Below, piece after piece: positions 11,258 to 24,850 of a stretch of DNA of 64,000 nt (positions are counted from its first letter, which is position 1; each line of letters starts with the position of its first letter). Origin of the DNA: Rhizodiscina lignyota (taxonomy: Eukaryota > Ascomycota > Dothideomycetes > Aulographales > Rhizodiscinaceae); assembly GCA_010015805.1 (NCBI GenBank), contig ML978125.1, positions 2,170,001-2,234,000 of the forward strand, read 5' to 3'. The notes below the pieces were generated by a model. It made no database searches and had not been told where the DNA came from. It saw nothing but the letters and a program-made list of their open reading frames with translations. The position numbers were made by a program, and so were the translations under genes.

Positions 11258-14200
11258 ATGGCTTTGGATCCCACCGGTAACAAAAGGGCAATTTCGCCTG
11301 TTAGCTCAGGCCGATCGTCACCTGTTCCCAGAGCTCTGCCTCGACGAAACCTCGAGGACGGTATGTACGTTCAAGCCAGCCCAGCATTCAAGAACAAAAC
11401 CGCTGATCCTTTGAATTAGGACCAAAGTCAGATAAAAACTATCGAAAATACGCATCCGGCGTCGAGAGAGCGCTTGCGCAGTTTGACACAACTCAGCAAG
11501 AATGGGCTGATTACATCTCATTCCTTGGGCGTCTTCTCAAAGTACGCCGGCTCCATGCTCGATTATCCTCCAGCGAATTGACCACATATGATTCTACAGG
11601 CGCTACAAGGCCACCCTCCCGAAGCTCGAACAATACCGCACAGTGCAACTGTTGCGACGAGATTGGCACAATGCCTGAATCCAGGCCTCCCATCTGGCGT
11701 ACACCAGAAGGCGATTGAAGTATACGCCCATATATTCGCAACTTTGGGAGTAAGTAACAAAGGAGATTGGGACCGAGGGAGCTATGGATAACACTTTGGC
11801 AGAAAGATGCGTTAGCGGTAGATCTGCAGCTCTACTTCTCGGGCTTGTCGTCGGTCCTGTCGTTCGCGTCGCTCTCAGTGCGACCAGCATTCCTCTCACT
11901 CGTCGAGTCTTACTTTCTACCGCTTGATCCCCAGGCTATTCGACCTGCTCTCAAAGCTATAATTCTGGCTCTGCTTCCTGGTTTGGAGGATGACACGAGC
12001 GAGGATTTCGACCGAATCCTACACCTCTTGAATAGGTTCAGAAAATCCACTATTGGCATCCATGCAGGAGACCAGGAGAAAACCCTCGCAGAGAATGACT
12101 CTTATTTTTGGCAATGCTTATTCCTTGCGACAATAACAAACCCCTCCCGGAGACAGGGTGCTCTGGCTTTCCTCTCTCGCAGTATGCCAAAATTGAGCAG
12201 CGCGCCATCGTCCACTAAGCCAGAAGATGGCAATCCCGTTACAGGGCTGGCCAGTGAGGCGCAGGCACTTGTAACTCCAGAGCCTGGATTACTGGTTCGA
12301 TGCTTCGCAGCTGGCCTCGCGGATTCACAACTACTGATTCAACGTGGTTTCCTCGACCTGCTTGTCACACATGTTCCGCTGGGTTCTCCTGTGCTCCAAA
12401 ATGTAGTGCAGACTGCTGATCTTGAGCGCCTCGTTATCGCTGCTGCGCGCGTCGTCAACAGGAGAGACATGAGTCTCAATCGACGGCTCTGGGCGTGGTT
12501 CCTGGGACCGGAGCCAAAGAGCAGTGCTGATGATACAGGCGAGGTGAAAAGTCCTACAGTAGACCTGTCATCACATCATGCCGCATATTTTTCGCAATAC
12601 GGATCCCGTCCTCTGGCTACAAGCATACTTAGGATGATTAAAGCTGGGGGTACATCACCGTCAGATCGTGCAAGACCTTTTCGAATTTGCTTGTCTCTGA
12701 TGGATAGATGGGAAGTTGGAGGCCTCTTGGTCCCCGAAATATTCATTCCAGCATTGGATAGCGTCTACCGCTACAGCCTTCAAGCGAGTAGAGATCAGAC
12801 TGAAGAGGTCGTCCGAAGTGCGAGCATTTTCTTCGATGGTGTAGAGAGTGGTCTCATATGGAGCCAGCTCCTCGAGCTCGCCACTACTGCCTTCGGTAGC
12901 AAGACACTCACGCAGGAACAACGTCTCCAAAAGCTCCGACTATACCATTTTATTGTTAGCCGCTTCAATGTTCGAGAGGAGGAAATGCTCATGTATCACA
13001 TACCCTTGTCCCTTCTTGGTCTACTTGCATTGACATGCAAGAAGCGGAGGCAACAGTCAAGGCCTGATATCGATGACAGCCAGCTTCTGTCCTTAGCTTT
13101 CCAGATTTGCGAGGTCCTTATCAGTCTTGTCCCAGAGCGTGCGCTGTTTGGCACAGAAGCCACCAATGGATCTGTGAACGGGCAGCAGCAGCTCATTTTG
13201 AATGAATCGAAGGTTGTGGAAATTGCGGATCGGGTCGAAGTATTTTACGAGTACAAGCAAGGATCGGCTGACGTGGAACACATGCCATTCAACTCACGAA
13301 CTATCGGCCAGCTCATATTGCGCGTTGCCGCTGTCGAATATCTCTCATCTCTCGACTCACTCGATCAACTGGATGCATCAACCCGGCTTTTCATGCAAGT
13401 TACGCACAAAGTACCTGTCTTCAGGCAAACTTTAGAGGAGCTTAGCTTACTCACTTCGATCGTTGAGCATCTCCAGTCTGGCAAAGTTGCTTCATTCGTT
13501 GTAGTGTCATCCGTCACGACTATAACTGCTGCTCTCCACTACTCAAGCAGTAACACGACTGGCGGTAATATCACAGATATTTCAAGTCTCGCGATGACAC
13601 TAGTGCAGTCATTGTGGCCTTACCTATCACCGACAAACCCAAAGTATCACGTTGAGGCTGTTCGTTGTCTGTGGACTGTTCAAGCGATTTCATTCCCTGA
13701 GAGGTATGTGGAAAGCGCTCTAACTTCGCTCTTGGAAAAGTCCTCTGGAGCAGACGCTGGGCGGAGATTTTCCACACTTTGGAACCATACGATCCAGGAA
13801 CGAAATGGGCCAAATGATCGAGCACGGGGAACCATTGTCCGTCGCGTTAGTGGCATGCCAGGAATGCCTGTAGGATCAACAACGGTAGTGGATCACGAGG
13901 CCATGCTAGCTCAACCGCTACTATCGCTTCTGGACTCTTTGGCTGATGGTGACTCTGAACTCTTTGTCTTCATCGTGAGCTGGCTGCAGGAGCTACCAAG
14001 CCTTGGTAGAGTCTTTTCAATCTTGACTACTAGACTCTGCTGCATGCAGTGCATTCAACGAGCACCGATATTACGACTCGGCACCGATTTCCACTCATCG
14101 CTTTCCTTACCCCAAGATGACTCTCGAGAGTGTCTCTACTACATGCAACATATCGCAAATATCCTGAAGTACAGTTCAGACCACACATGGATGACCATTG

Positions 14201-17045
14201 CAGGGGACACGGCAACAGGCTTTGAGAAGGATTCAGAAGGCAAACCACAGCAGATGATATTACAGAACTTACTGGTGGAGATATGCATGAGAGTTCTGGA
14301 TATTCCCTTCTTTGACAGCTCACGTGCTGCTGTAGTCGCCTTGCATCGAGTCGCTCTATCAATACTCCAGAGCGTCCTCCGGAGCCCGTTTGCTGCGCCT
14401 TTGAAAGAATTGGAGCTTGAAGTGTCGCTTTTAGAAAGGCTCCAGCGCTCGCTAGACGGCATGGACTCTCTCCTACAGTCCTCACTCCTGGAAACAATCT
14501 TAGCGGCACTGAAGCTGCAAATGTCAACGAATACGACAGCTCAGCCTGTTCTTCCAGATTCGCCATCTCATCTGAGGAAGTTCTCAAGAGATGGGAGACT
14601 GGGTATGCCTCGCCTTTCCGTCACATCCGAAAACAATGCTCGCGCTGTCGGTCATAAGCCACCTCCCCAGCTTGTGAGCTGCTTGAAAGCTGGGTTCTCT
14701 GCGAAATCCAGCCAATTAGTGCTCGACAGCTGGGTAGAGTTTTTCGTCCAAGTCTTGCCACTCTTCGCAGATTCCATCTTCCAGAGCTTGATACCCCTCG
14801 TTGAGAATTTCTGCGCTCAAATTGCGAATCACTTTGACCTCCTTAAAACCACTTTTGAGAATCCAACGACACAGGACTCTGCACCGGAGCCTAGCCTGAT
14901 TAGTCTCATGAATGGCTTGGAGCATATCCTCGCACAAGGCCACGAAAGATTGGTCCAGGAAGAGGCGCAGAGCGCACAAGCCAAATCCCCAGAGCAACCT
15001 CAAGGCTTCTTCGGAAATATGGTGTCCGGTGTCTTCGCTCCAGAACAGCAGCAAGTCAGTCGTTCTACCAATGCCAACAATCGATTGACGGTTTTATTGT
15101 GCTTCCAAGACACTGTTAGGATATCTTTCACCTTATGGTCATGGGGCGTCCAAGGAACACAAGATCCAACGTCGGTTGCTTCGTTTGGTTATACATCGCT
15201 CCGTATACGCAATCGAGCTCGACGATTATTGGAACATCTATTTGCTGCAGAAGCGTTGGAATGTCTGGAGACTATGTGTGTCCTTTGGTGTCGACCGCCT
15301 CGGTCACCCTTCGACACAAGATCTATAATCAGCCTCCTGAATGTTCTGAACGGGTCAAAGCCGAAGAACACGATTCCAGCAATATTCAACGCATTATATA
15401 GTCGCACCAACCCTTCCGCCCTCGAGCCTCAGCGCATGTCTTCGCTTACATCTGACTTGTCCGATACCGAGATCATGCTGTTCCTGCTGGAATACATGCG
15501 CTCACTCGAGGATGATACGATGGATGAGATCTGGGTGGACTGTATTACCTTCTTGAAAGACGTCCTTGCGAATCCTATGCCTCATCGCCAGGTGCTTCCA
15601 GCTCTATTAGAGTTCACTGCAATACTGGCCGAGAAAGTGGAGAACACCAACTACGGAGTAGAACGAAAAATGCGTCGAGAGCTTGGGGTAAGGATTGTGG
15701 AATCAAACACTTTTCAAGAAAGCTAACTGCTTGAAAGGATCTTTTCGTTCGTCTACTTACAGCTACCTTCACGACTAGGTCTATGACCTTCACACAAGAT
15801 AGTTCGCAAGGCCCCGTAGCAAAGTCAACTCCGGTTTCTGGTGGCACTTCGGCACAGCAACTCGTAAGATTGACTGATGTTGTAGCACTGCTATCCACAA
15901 TAGCACCAAAAATGATCCTTGTCCTTGGGGACAGCGATCGCATTGCCGTTGCCGCAAACAGTATCTCGACTTCCGTCCTTGGTCCGGCTCTGCATTCGAA
16001 GAGCTTCCCGGAGAATATGTCGTCCCATATGCTCTCCCTGTTTCAGCAAATATGCCTAATCCCACAAGCAGCGAAGTCTTGGCGAAAAGATGCATCAGAG
16101 GCATTCAACGATTCTCGATTCTTCAGCTCACAAAGGGAGCACGCCAAGGCTTACTGGCTACCTATTCTCTTCCAGCTAAATGTCTCAGATAAAGAGCGAA
16201 TGCCCGAGCTCCTTTCACGGCTCACAGCACCGACAACCGCGGGGATCATGTTTGGCGTCGGCGCTACGTCGGCACGACAAGAGGCAGATCGAAAAACTCA
16301 GCTCAATCTCCGGCGTATCGCGACTTTGGCGCTGGCATGTCCCGAAGACACTTTTGTGTCGACTATCGCTACCATTGCGGAAAAGGTGTCGGAGCTTCTG
16401 ACCGCAACGGCGATTACGTCTCCGTCATCTGCGACACGCGCAGAACTCTTCATGCTTCTCCGTACGCTGATCTTGAAGGTCTCTGCTATACATCTTGCGC
16501 CTCTCTGGCCAATCATCAATGCTGAGCTGGGCGCAGCGCTTGCCTCTGCACTTCCAGACGCCGAAGAACCGGAAAGGTACGATGTGGCGTCGTTGCTACA
16601 AGCTTGCAAACTACTGGACATATTGGTCACTGTTGCTCCCGACGATTTTCAGCTGTACGAATGGCTCTTCGTCACAGACACTATCGATGCCGTGTATAGG
16701 CCGCCTGACTGGACTTCTGCGGCCCTGGTCGACGAGGTTGCGGAGGGACTGGGTAGCTTGACGGCCGGTGTTGATGAGACATCGGCACTGCCTACCTCGC
16801 AGAGCTCGTCCGGTCATATCTCAGATGGTCTCAGACCGCCATTCCTAGAGGCTATAATCTCTTCGCTCCATGTGGATGTGAAGAGCTTGAAACGAGAGGA
16901 GCTGGTCAGAAGGGTAGTGAAGCCATTCTGTGGGCAGCTTAGCATTTTGGCGTTTGAAGCAACATACTCAATGAATGGGCCAGACTTGGAGTTATGCAAG
17001 AGGGGATTGTTGAATGACCTCTTCGATGAAGGTGATCAATCATGA
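11258..17045 (+). CDS. dopA: DOP1/Dopey family trafficking protein
   Basis: Five exons (11258-11360, 11420-11541, 11600-11749, 11803-15687, 15738-17045) give 1855 residues, the usual Dopey length. The conserved Dopey N-terminal domain spans about residues 35-330: it opens with DKNYRKYASGVERAL, continues EWADYISFLGRLLKAL, then GVHQKAIEVYAHIF. The rest is helical-repeat-like, with conserved C-terminal leucine-rich stretches. Dopey proteins act with the Mon2 scaffold and Neo1-type flippases in traffic between Golgi and endosomes; in Aspergillus, DopA affects morphogenesis. Early exons are short and joined by 50-60 bp introns, and all phases are consistent. ATG 11258 (AACAATGG) is the first start that keeps the frame through the intron at 11361. 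Confidence 0.95.
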
Positions 17046-17767
17046 CATTACTTAACTGGACTACTTCATACTAGACATGGACCATCAAGTACGGGAATGA
17101 CGAAGCAAATACTACTCCAACATCCTGAAAAGTACATGGACTTCCCGACATTCCAGCTGCTACAGTTATTGACTTCTGTACGACGTATTACCTAGAACAG
17201 ATAACTAGGAGAGAGAACTCTTGATAGCGCTAAGTATGAAGATCTTCTCTCCTGCCCAAACAGTTCGGCAGCAACGCATTCGATTCTGGCGGAAGCCGCC
17301 TCGATCCTACTTCTACGTTTGAACAACTTTAACCTGTGTTGGAAGCTGATCATAGTTGATCCTCCCCTCTTGACCTTGCAAGAGAGTAAAACTATTTGCT
17401 AGTTCTGCGTGATTTTCTTTTCATGATCGAGGATCTGAGCTTGCTGAGGTAAATCGCGCGCTGCGGCATTATAATTAGTCCCCATATGATTGGGCACAGC
17501 ACGGTCTCCCGTACGCTAGAGGAAGTGGAGGTCCAACTAGATACACCATCCACACAAACAGGACTGCTGGGTAATCCCTTTGATAGCAAAAATCAAATTC
17601 ATGTAATTTCATCGGGCACTCTGTTGAGATTACGCCAGAGCGCTCCTCCCTATTCCGAGACTCCCGCTCCAATGATTCATTACTCTCACGATATCGTACG
17701 GCAGCAACAACGCCGTTTTCAACTCCTTGATGAGACTGGACCCGTCATCTCCCAGGGCTTTCCCCAT
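17046..17767. other. Intergenic between convergent genes
   Basis: A 722-bp spacer between the DOP1 stop and the stop of the convergent 81-residue gene. Short open frames here lack good starts and I treat them as chance. Confidence 0.5.
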
Positions 17768-18013
17768 CTAGTATCCCAAAGTTACATACCCCGGTGTCGC
17801 CCCGTACCCGTAAGCAGGGCTCTTGTTACTCCTTAACCTCTTGATCTGCTCCTTCCTTGCGAGCTGTTCCTCGGTCTTGCGGCCAGAGAAAGCGTTCTGC
17901 GCGAAGCGCTTCGCGGCGCTCATGCTGCTCCTGATTGATGATGTGTTGGAGGCAGAGCTGTGGCGGTCGGTCTCAGCACCGTAGGGAGTGGTAGTTTGCT
18001 GAGCGGAGGACAT
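17768..18013 (-). CDS. Small Ser/Ala-rich protein (81 aa)
   Basis: ATG 18013 begins MSSAQQTTTPYGAETDR. The open frame runs further upstream to 18301, but that part overlaps a sequence that reads like a 5' UTR, so the inner ATG is preferred. The middle is a charged amphipathic helix (SAAKRFAQNAFSGRKTEEQ, then LARKEQIKRLR), and the tail is Gly/Tyr-rich (PAYGYGATPGY). I do not recognise a named family. The helix-plus-YG tail has the look of small conserved fungal proteins. A further 3' exon cannot be excluded. Confidence 0.55.
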   Translation of the reverse strand: MSSAQQTTTPYGAETDRHSSASNTSSIRSSMSAAKRFAQNAFSGRKTEEQLARKEQIKRLRSNKSPAYGYGATPGYVTLGY

Positions 18014-19465
18014 TGTGATGAAAGTTTGGAGAAAGTATGAATCGGTGTGGAGAGACTGGGGGGCGCGGTGTGATTTATCGGAAGCTGATGGAAGCGTGTT
18101 TGGCGATGACGTGGAAATATACGATTTGCGGAGAGATATGCTGAGATGAAAACGAGGAAATGCTCTTAGGCTTATGTCGCCAAGATGAAATGACTTTGAT
18201 ATGGAGGGATCTTTTGGAACTGCACTGGAGAAGACTCCATTCTTTCCCCCAGAAACCCACCTTCTTTTATATCCACGGCCTTCCGCGTCCACGCAATCCA
18301 TAATCGCGCAGCGTCATGAGACACCCCTTGCTATTAAGGGCACAGATCTAGAGGCCGCCTTACGAAAGTCTGAGCCTTGATCACATACTTACGCAGTATG
18401 TCCGGCGGCGCGCGGATCGCAACAGACCGGAACGTTCGTATGTGTGTGGTAAGTTGAGTGAGAGAACGTTGCGGGCACATGTCCCCTTGCATGGCTCAAG
18501 GCTTGCTTCGAGCATGGCTGGGTCCCGGTGGTCAGCGCCGCGGAAGGCCTCGGATTCACCCGAGCATGAGCCTTGTTTTGTCTGTTACCAGCAAACCGAA
18601 TGTCGAGCAGTGAGTTAGGAGGCGTGGTTTTCTAATCGTGTGATTCACGCTGGGGCCGAAAGGTGCTTGTCGAGCGATTAAAGGTCCAGAGTGAGTGCTA
18701 ACTTTGTCAGCAAGGGCTGTGTTGTGCTGAGCCATTTTGCAAAAGGGTCCCTAGATGCTTCGTATGCAAGACGTCATACCTCTCAAAAATACAGGTACCT
18801 GGGTACTGAGGATTTGGTACCTAAGTACCCCTAGGACATTAGTGTGGCGTCTGAGGACAATTTGTTGAGCAACGTTAGATTAGAGTTGACCATCAGGGGG
18901 AAGAGCGGGATTACTGGAAGTTTTGTTTCGGCCCGATGAGCTTTGGACCTTATCAGACCTTCTCCGGACTGTTCTCTGGAAGGTGGAGGCTGGAGATGAT
19001 TATCTCCACAATCGCTGGGAATACATCTTGCCTCACGACCCACAAAAGACCCTATTTAGCATTCTTGGACAGGATCTTGCCCTTGCGTCGAGAAATCAGA
19101 TGTTCTGTTAACTGATTCCTCTGATTGAATGTTAGGCTAGATAATAAAATGAGCGAGAATGCACTATCGCTGCCGGTGGCATGGTATACCTATCGAATTG
19201 ACACACAACTACTACGATAATAAATTCCGAGGACAAGTCATGATGACTTCCTTTCCGCTAGCAAAAAACATTCAGGCATTGCCAGTTTCGTGATGTTATC
19301 CACAAATCCATCAACTGAGTTCAAAGTCCGAACCATGCATGCTAAGATCTTCAACGTGAACAAATGCGCCATATACCGCAGAAAACATCGGCATGGGCTC
19401 GAGAAGGAGCGATCCAAAAGAATTCTAGGAGACAGTGTGCGGAAACGCCGTAACATGAGCATCCA
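18014..19465. other. Long intergenic region
   Basis: A 1.45-kb region between the start of the 81-residue gene and the stop of the BCK1-like gene. It contains a GGTACC-rich cluster (18793-18830). Open frames here (for example near 18923 and 19290) are short and lack coding character. Confidence 0.5.
18793..18830. repeat. Cluster of GGTACC/GTACC motifs
   Basis: Four GTAC-centred units lie within 38 bp: AGGTACCT at 18793, GGGTAC at 18801, GGTACC at 18816 and AGTACC at 18824. Each is palindromic or nearly so, and the block can fold as an inverted repeat. Its role is unknown. Confidence 0.6.
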
Positions 19466-22400
19466 TCAATTAATTAAAGCTGGTCTGATCTTCGCATACA
19501 ACTCCGTGTCCAGGAAGTTGTACCTCGGATCTAAAAAGCAGAATGGTGATCGCAATAAGGTGTCAGCCGTAGGACGGTCGCTCGGGTCGCTATAAATTAT
19601 TCGAGTCAGCCTTGAAATACTCCATACGAAAGAACGTAAAGCCGGAACTTACATTGTGAAGCAGTCATACATGAAGCTGATGGCCTGTGGACTGATCGTC
19701 GAAGACACATCTTCCGGGATTGGCGGTGCTTCATTTAGACTGCCGAGCTTGTATATCGCGCCGATGGCCTCTTCCTTACTCCACGGCCGATGGCCGGCAA
19801 ACATCTCCAGCACCACGCAGCCGAGCGACCAGATGTCCACTTTTGCGCTGTAGCCCTGGCCCTGAGAACGGATGACTTCCGGAGCCATCCAGAAAACAGA
19901 ACCCTGCATGCTGTTGGTGACATCGTTGCCGTAGATATCGTCAGTCTTCTTGCTGATGCCAAAGTCGGAGATCTTGCAAGTGCCGTCGACATCGAGGAGA
20001 ATATTGTCCGCCTTGAGATCACGGTGCAGGACGCCCTCGCGATGGAGATACGCGAGACCGGACAGAGTCTGACGTGTCAGGCTGCTGACGACGGGCTCCT
20101 CAAACTTGCCATGCTTGCGGAGACAGCTACCGACGCTTCCACCAGAAATGTACTCGAGGAAGATGGAGATGCTGTAGTCCTTCTTCTCGGAACCGAGGTA
20201 GCTGACGATGTTGGGGTGATCGAGATCTTTCATGGTGTCGATTTCGATGTCGAGGCTCTTTACCATCTCGGTCACCTTCTCCTTGTCCTGTCCAGCCGCT
20301 TTCGGGTTCACCTCAACCTGTTTCACAGCAATGAGCTCACCGGTTGTCATATTCATACCGAGATAGACGCGGCCAAAGGTTCCCTTGCCAATCAGTTGAC
20401 CCTTCATCCATTTGAAGGTTGGCTGCCTGTTAACGACTGGGAGTGTGTCCTGTGGAATCGTCTCTAGCTGGATCAATCGGCTCTGGCGTTGAGGTTTGAC
20501 TTGCTCAATCTTCGCGCCGAACATCTTTGTGCTCTTGCGACGAACGATCGCGCCGACTGCCGCCTCCTTGAGTGTGTTGACACGGGCTGGCCCAGGAGCC
20601 ATACCACGAGCCATGCCAGGGTTATATGCATCCTTGACAACATCGCGAATAGATTTTGTCCTCCCGAGACCTCCTGCCTTGCGCAGGTTTCGTTGTGCCA
20701 TGGATGTGATAGTATCAGGACCCCTCAGAGATGCAATGCCATCCTCGTCTTCACTGAGACTTGACATTGGCGTCACTGTGCGGATTGGATTGAAGCTTGA
20801 CTGGGCCTGGCCTCCGCCTGGACTTAACGGAATCGCACCTAAATCTTCCTCTGCAACAGGCTGATCTAGATTAACATTGGGGAAGAACTCGTCGAGATGT
20901 TCCACGAGTGCTTCCGCGGGAGGACGATTCGCCCACACGTCACTAGCAAAGGATTCCCTGCGATTGAATGAGCTCTGTTCGTCTGGAGACCATGTTGTTG
21001 ACGCCGCTGACTGCGGTATCCTAACTCCGTCTCTGTCAAGACCACTCTCAAACCTCTTGAGGTCATCACCCGGCGACTCTGTCGACGCGCTCCGGTCTAC
21101 AGCCGAGCGGACCGGGGACGCGAATCTCACATTATTGCTGGTATTGAGTGAAAGACTCGGCCGCCTTTCCTCGTGATCTCCCTCTTGCATTGACTGCGAG
21201 GGTCCAGGAGTCGGAGTTGCAGTGGATGGTGTCTGCTCAGGCCTTTTGAACTTCATTGCAAACAAACCATCGTCAGAGTCAGAGTCGAAATCGTCTTCAC
21301 CACCAGCAGTGCCTCTGTCTGTTTCAAACGTGACATTTGCCTCTTCGAAGTCATGCGTTGGGCCTCTCTTGCTCACCATTCGTGCCAAAGATTTTTGTGA
21401 CGTCGATGACGGTGCAGCTGTGGATGGGCTGACCTCAGGACTGCCTCTACCAACACCGTAGTCGCTACTCTTCGCCCTTGCGATGCCGGGGTGCGTCATC
21501 TTCGTTTGTAGCTTCAATTCGGGTTTGTTGCCGCTCCCCGTTCTGCTGATGCCGGCGGCTTTGTCTTTGACCGCATTCGCTGTCGTTTGCGTGAGTGTGC
21601 TCTCTTGGCTCTCACTTCCATTGAGCTCGAAGTCTGGAAGATCTTCCTCATAGTCAGGAATCTTGAACTCCACGTTGCCCTTGCTCATTGTGAACCCGGG
21701 ACTGCGTGGGGACCCACCTGGACTACCGCTAAGCCTATTTGCTCCATTCAACGCACTCGCCAATGATCGCTGCTTCATACTCTCGTCTCTACGAAGAGGC
21801 GAAGATCGCAGCGTAGCAGATCCGGACGAAGTAGGTCTGTCGGAGTGCTCGCCAGACCGCCTCTTGCCTTTGCCATCTTCCTCTTCTCCCCAGCTCAGAC
21901 GTAATTTCTGCCCACCCTTCTTTGTCAAGCTGTTTGCCTTAATCAGAGTACTGGTGTCTGGAGGTACCGGTGGAGGGTCTCGCATTGGTTTGTATTGATC
22001 TCTTTGATCGTATGGCGTCTTTCTCTTGTTATCAAAGTCGACAACGCTTCCAGATCGAATGCTAGGGCCGGATGGCGCATCAGTTGGAGAACCCTTGCCA
22101 ATTTGGCGTTTGCGTGCATCGAGATATGCCTCCCTCTTCCGCTCAGTCTCTTGTCGATACTGTTCGGCCTTGTGGCTAAGAGACATGGCTCTCTCAACCT
22201 CGGACGGCTCGCCGTCATTCCACGTTCTAGTCTCCACTGGGGAGTGGTTATTATTGATGAGGTTACGCAGCGCTTCCCCTTGACCCGGCACAAGTGTACT
22301 CTCACCATCTGATGTGACGCTTGGTGATGTGACACTCGCACTGCTGTTGCCTCTTAAGCGTGATTGGGTGGATGAGCCGATAGACTTGCCAGAGAATGTC

Positions 22401-24850
22401 GTACTTTGAGGAGACTTCAATCCGTTCGAGATGGCCAAGGGAAGGCCAGCTGAAGGCGGAACCGCTCCTGGGGGTAAATGTACAAATATTTTCAACGTGC
22501 CCATATCATCAGCCATAGCAAGGCGAGCGTGCAATAGCAGATCATCCGACAATTCATCGTCATGGTCCGTTTTCCCTGGAGAAGTTATGTGTAGGGTGAT
22601 GTCTGAGGAGTAAGGGACACCAAGGTTCTCACAGATAGTTTGCTTGATCGCAAGAGGCGATTCAGATTGAGAAATATCGACCAAACGATAATTCCATCCA
22701 TCATATGTAACGAAGGCGAACCTCTTAGCATCATCTGAGCCTCCCGAAATGACCGGACGTACGGCCACACCGGTAGATGCGATAATACCGGACTGAATTG
22801 AGGTTTGGCTCGTGTTATGGCTCGACTTGGAAAATGGCAAAAGAGATCGATGAGTGGCTGGACTGGTTGGAGAATCCACACTCGCGCTCGATTCGTCGGG
22901 GTGATCTTCCTTTCTCTTGCGGCCAAATTTGGCGAAGAAGTTTTTGTGCTCTTTTGCACTTGCTGGTGTCTCTCCAGGACGAAGACCAATATCCATCGCA
23001 GAGGGTCGTGTCCCTTCAGTCCCATGCCGCGGTCGTCCGGCCGCTTCAGTGCTTCCAGTTCGGAAATGCCCTGCTGCAGTTGAATAATGGCGACCATTGG
23101 CATCCACAGGATGTGCAGATGACAAGCCAGGGCTCTGTTGAGGGCTCTGGTGACGGCGGCCAGCAAAGGTACCTGTATCGAAATCCCGAGAAGGACTGGG
23201 ACTATGTCGTTTGCCATAATTATCCCCAACATAACTAAGCATTGTCTCTGCATAGCTGCTGCGACCATTCTCGGAAATGTGATCTTGCATCTGGCCGGGT
23301 AATGGCATGGTCACATTGCGCTGCTGCGGTGATCGCTGCTGATAAAGTGCGGAAGCTGGCGACGCAGAAGCTGGTGGCATGAACCGCCCTGGACTGTCCT
23401 CACCCGTGCCTGCTGTTGTTGGAGTGGATCCATCTGGACGACTTATGTTCGGGGAATTCTCGACATCCCCTTCGGGTCCTGCTGAAGTGAGGGATCCATC
23501 TCGTCGATGACCTCCAGCAGAGAAGGTAGCATTTCCTCCATTCTCCACAATCATGCGAACCAACTTTCGCAGTTTCTTGCCTTCTTCCCGCCCTTTCGCT
23601 TGATCCCATGTAGTCTGGTTCGCGGTGCACTCGCGGGCTAGCTGTGGCATAATGACTTGGTGCATTAAAACCATGCCTCCTCTTCCTTCCTTCCGGCCAA
23701 GGTCAAGAAACTGAGTCCCATGAATGTTAAGAGATTTGAAGGCCTCTTGCCATTCGCGTGAGTAACCTTGACCAGCGAGCCAAAGCAACACACGATCCAA
23801 GGGCCATTGGGTCGCCGGGTCTGACGGAGAAATCGGAGTTTTGCTGTGGGTTTCTTGAGAGGGATGTTGGGGGTTTGCTAGAGTTGCGGTTGGCGGTCCA
23901 GGAGAGCTATATCCTTGAGCACCTCGCGGGGGAACTGTGACTTCTCTTGTATATGTTCGATTGTCCTGATATGCCGCATCATCTGGCGTCGTTATGTTTG
24001 TGCTCCTGGTGGCTGACGAAGCGTTTGTGTATGTGTCCGGATCAGGGAAATAGCTCGAATGGTCCGTCTCTGAAGGTGTATAGAGCGGTGGAATGCCCAC
24101 ACCCGGTCCAAAAGAGTCGGGTCCTGGTATGAATGTAGCAGAGACCAAGGGAGTCGTCTCCCGCTCTTGTCGCTGTTGCAGATGATGCTGCTGCTGTTGT
24201 TGCGGCGGCGGAGGATGCTGCTGTGGTTGTTGCACAGCGAGTTGTGTCTGTTGTCCATAGTTTGAGTATGCCGTTGGGTTGTATGCTACGGGAGCGCTGT
24301 TCATATGTGGCGGAGGGTAGGTAGGCTGCCTTGGCCAATAATTCAGAGGCGTAGATGGTACACCGCTAGGTGGAGGTGGTGGTAGTGTGAGTCCATGACT
24401 CTGGTTGAACGTCTGTCGAGGAGGAGGAGGTGGCAGGTGAATGCCCAATGGCGTTTGAGGGGGCTGTGGAGGAGGAGGTGGAATAGGAATGCCTCTACCT
24501 GGTTGATAAGGATGCTGCTGCATTGTTAAAGCAGATGAAGCCTGTACTTGTGAGTATTGACTGTGGATGACATTGGCATCAGCAACGGTATGGGCCCGAT
24601 GGCGCGAACTGTTGCTGGGATAGCTGGGAGAAGTCGCCGAATGGGGCGGATACGGCGAGTTGAGGCCTCCGCCAGGCACGAGGAAGGAAGAAGGCTGTCC
24701 AGTATAACTCGGAAGCTCGCCTTGGGGGTACGGTGAGGGAGGTGGAGCAAGATTGGCGCCGTGAGAAGGCGAGGCAGTGCGGTGAACGTCCGGTCGGTCT
24801 GGGAAGTCTGATCTTGCTGAACTGGAGCGCGGCCGGGCTTGAATTGTCAT
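19466..24850 (-). CDS. bck1: BCK1-type MAP kinase kinase kinase of the cell-wall-integrity pathway
   Basis: The 1773-residue model has exons 19653-24850 and 19466-19589, with a 63-bp intron. The second exon completes the kinase domain (FTIDPSDRPTADTLL). Residues 1-340 are disordered and rich in Pro and Gln. Residues 348-440 are a SAM-like domain (WPLDRVLLWLAGQGYSREWQ). Residues 708-800 are a Ras-binding-like ubiquitin fold. A long Ser-rich linker follows, then the Ser/Thr kinase from about 1480: glycine loop GKGTFGRVY, Lys1510, HRD with Asp1611, DFG at 1629-1631, and a STE11-type activation loop ending in GSVFWMAPEV. This architecture matches BCK1, which receives the PKC1 signal and phosphorylates MKK1/2. 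All catalytic residues are present. Confidence 0.95.
24160..24235 (-). repeat. Gln/Pro codon microsatellite in the BCK1-like gene
   Basis: A CAG/CAA and CCG/CCT trinucleotide run encodes about 20 residues of mixed Gln, Pro and His (around residues 206-230). It is likely length-variable between strains. Confidence 0.6.
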
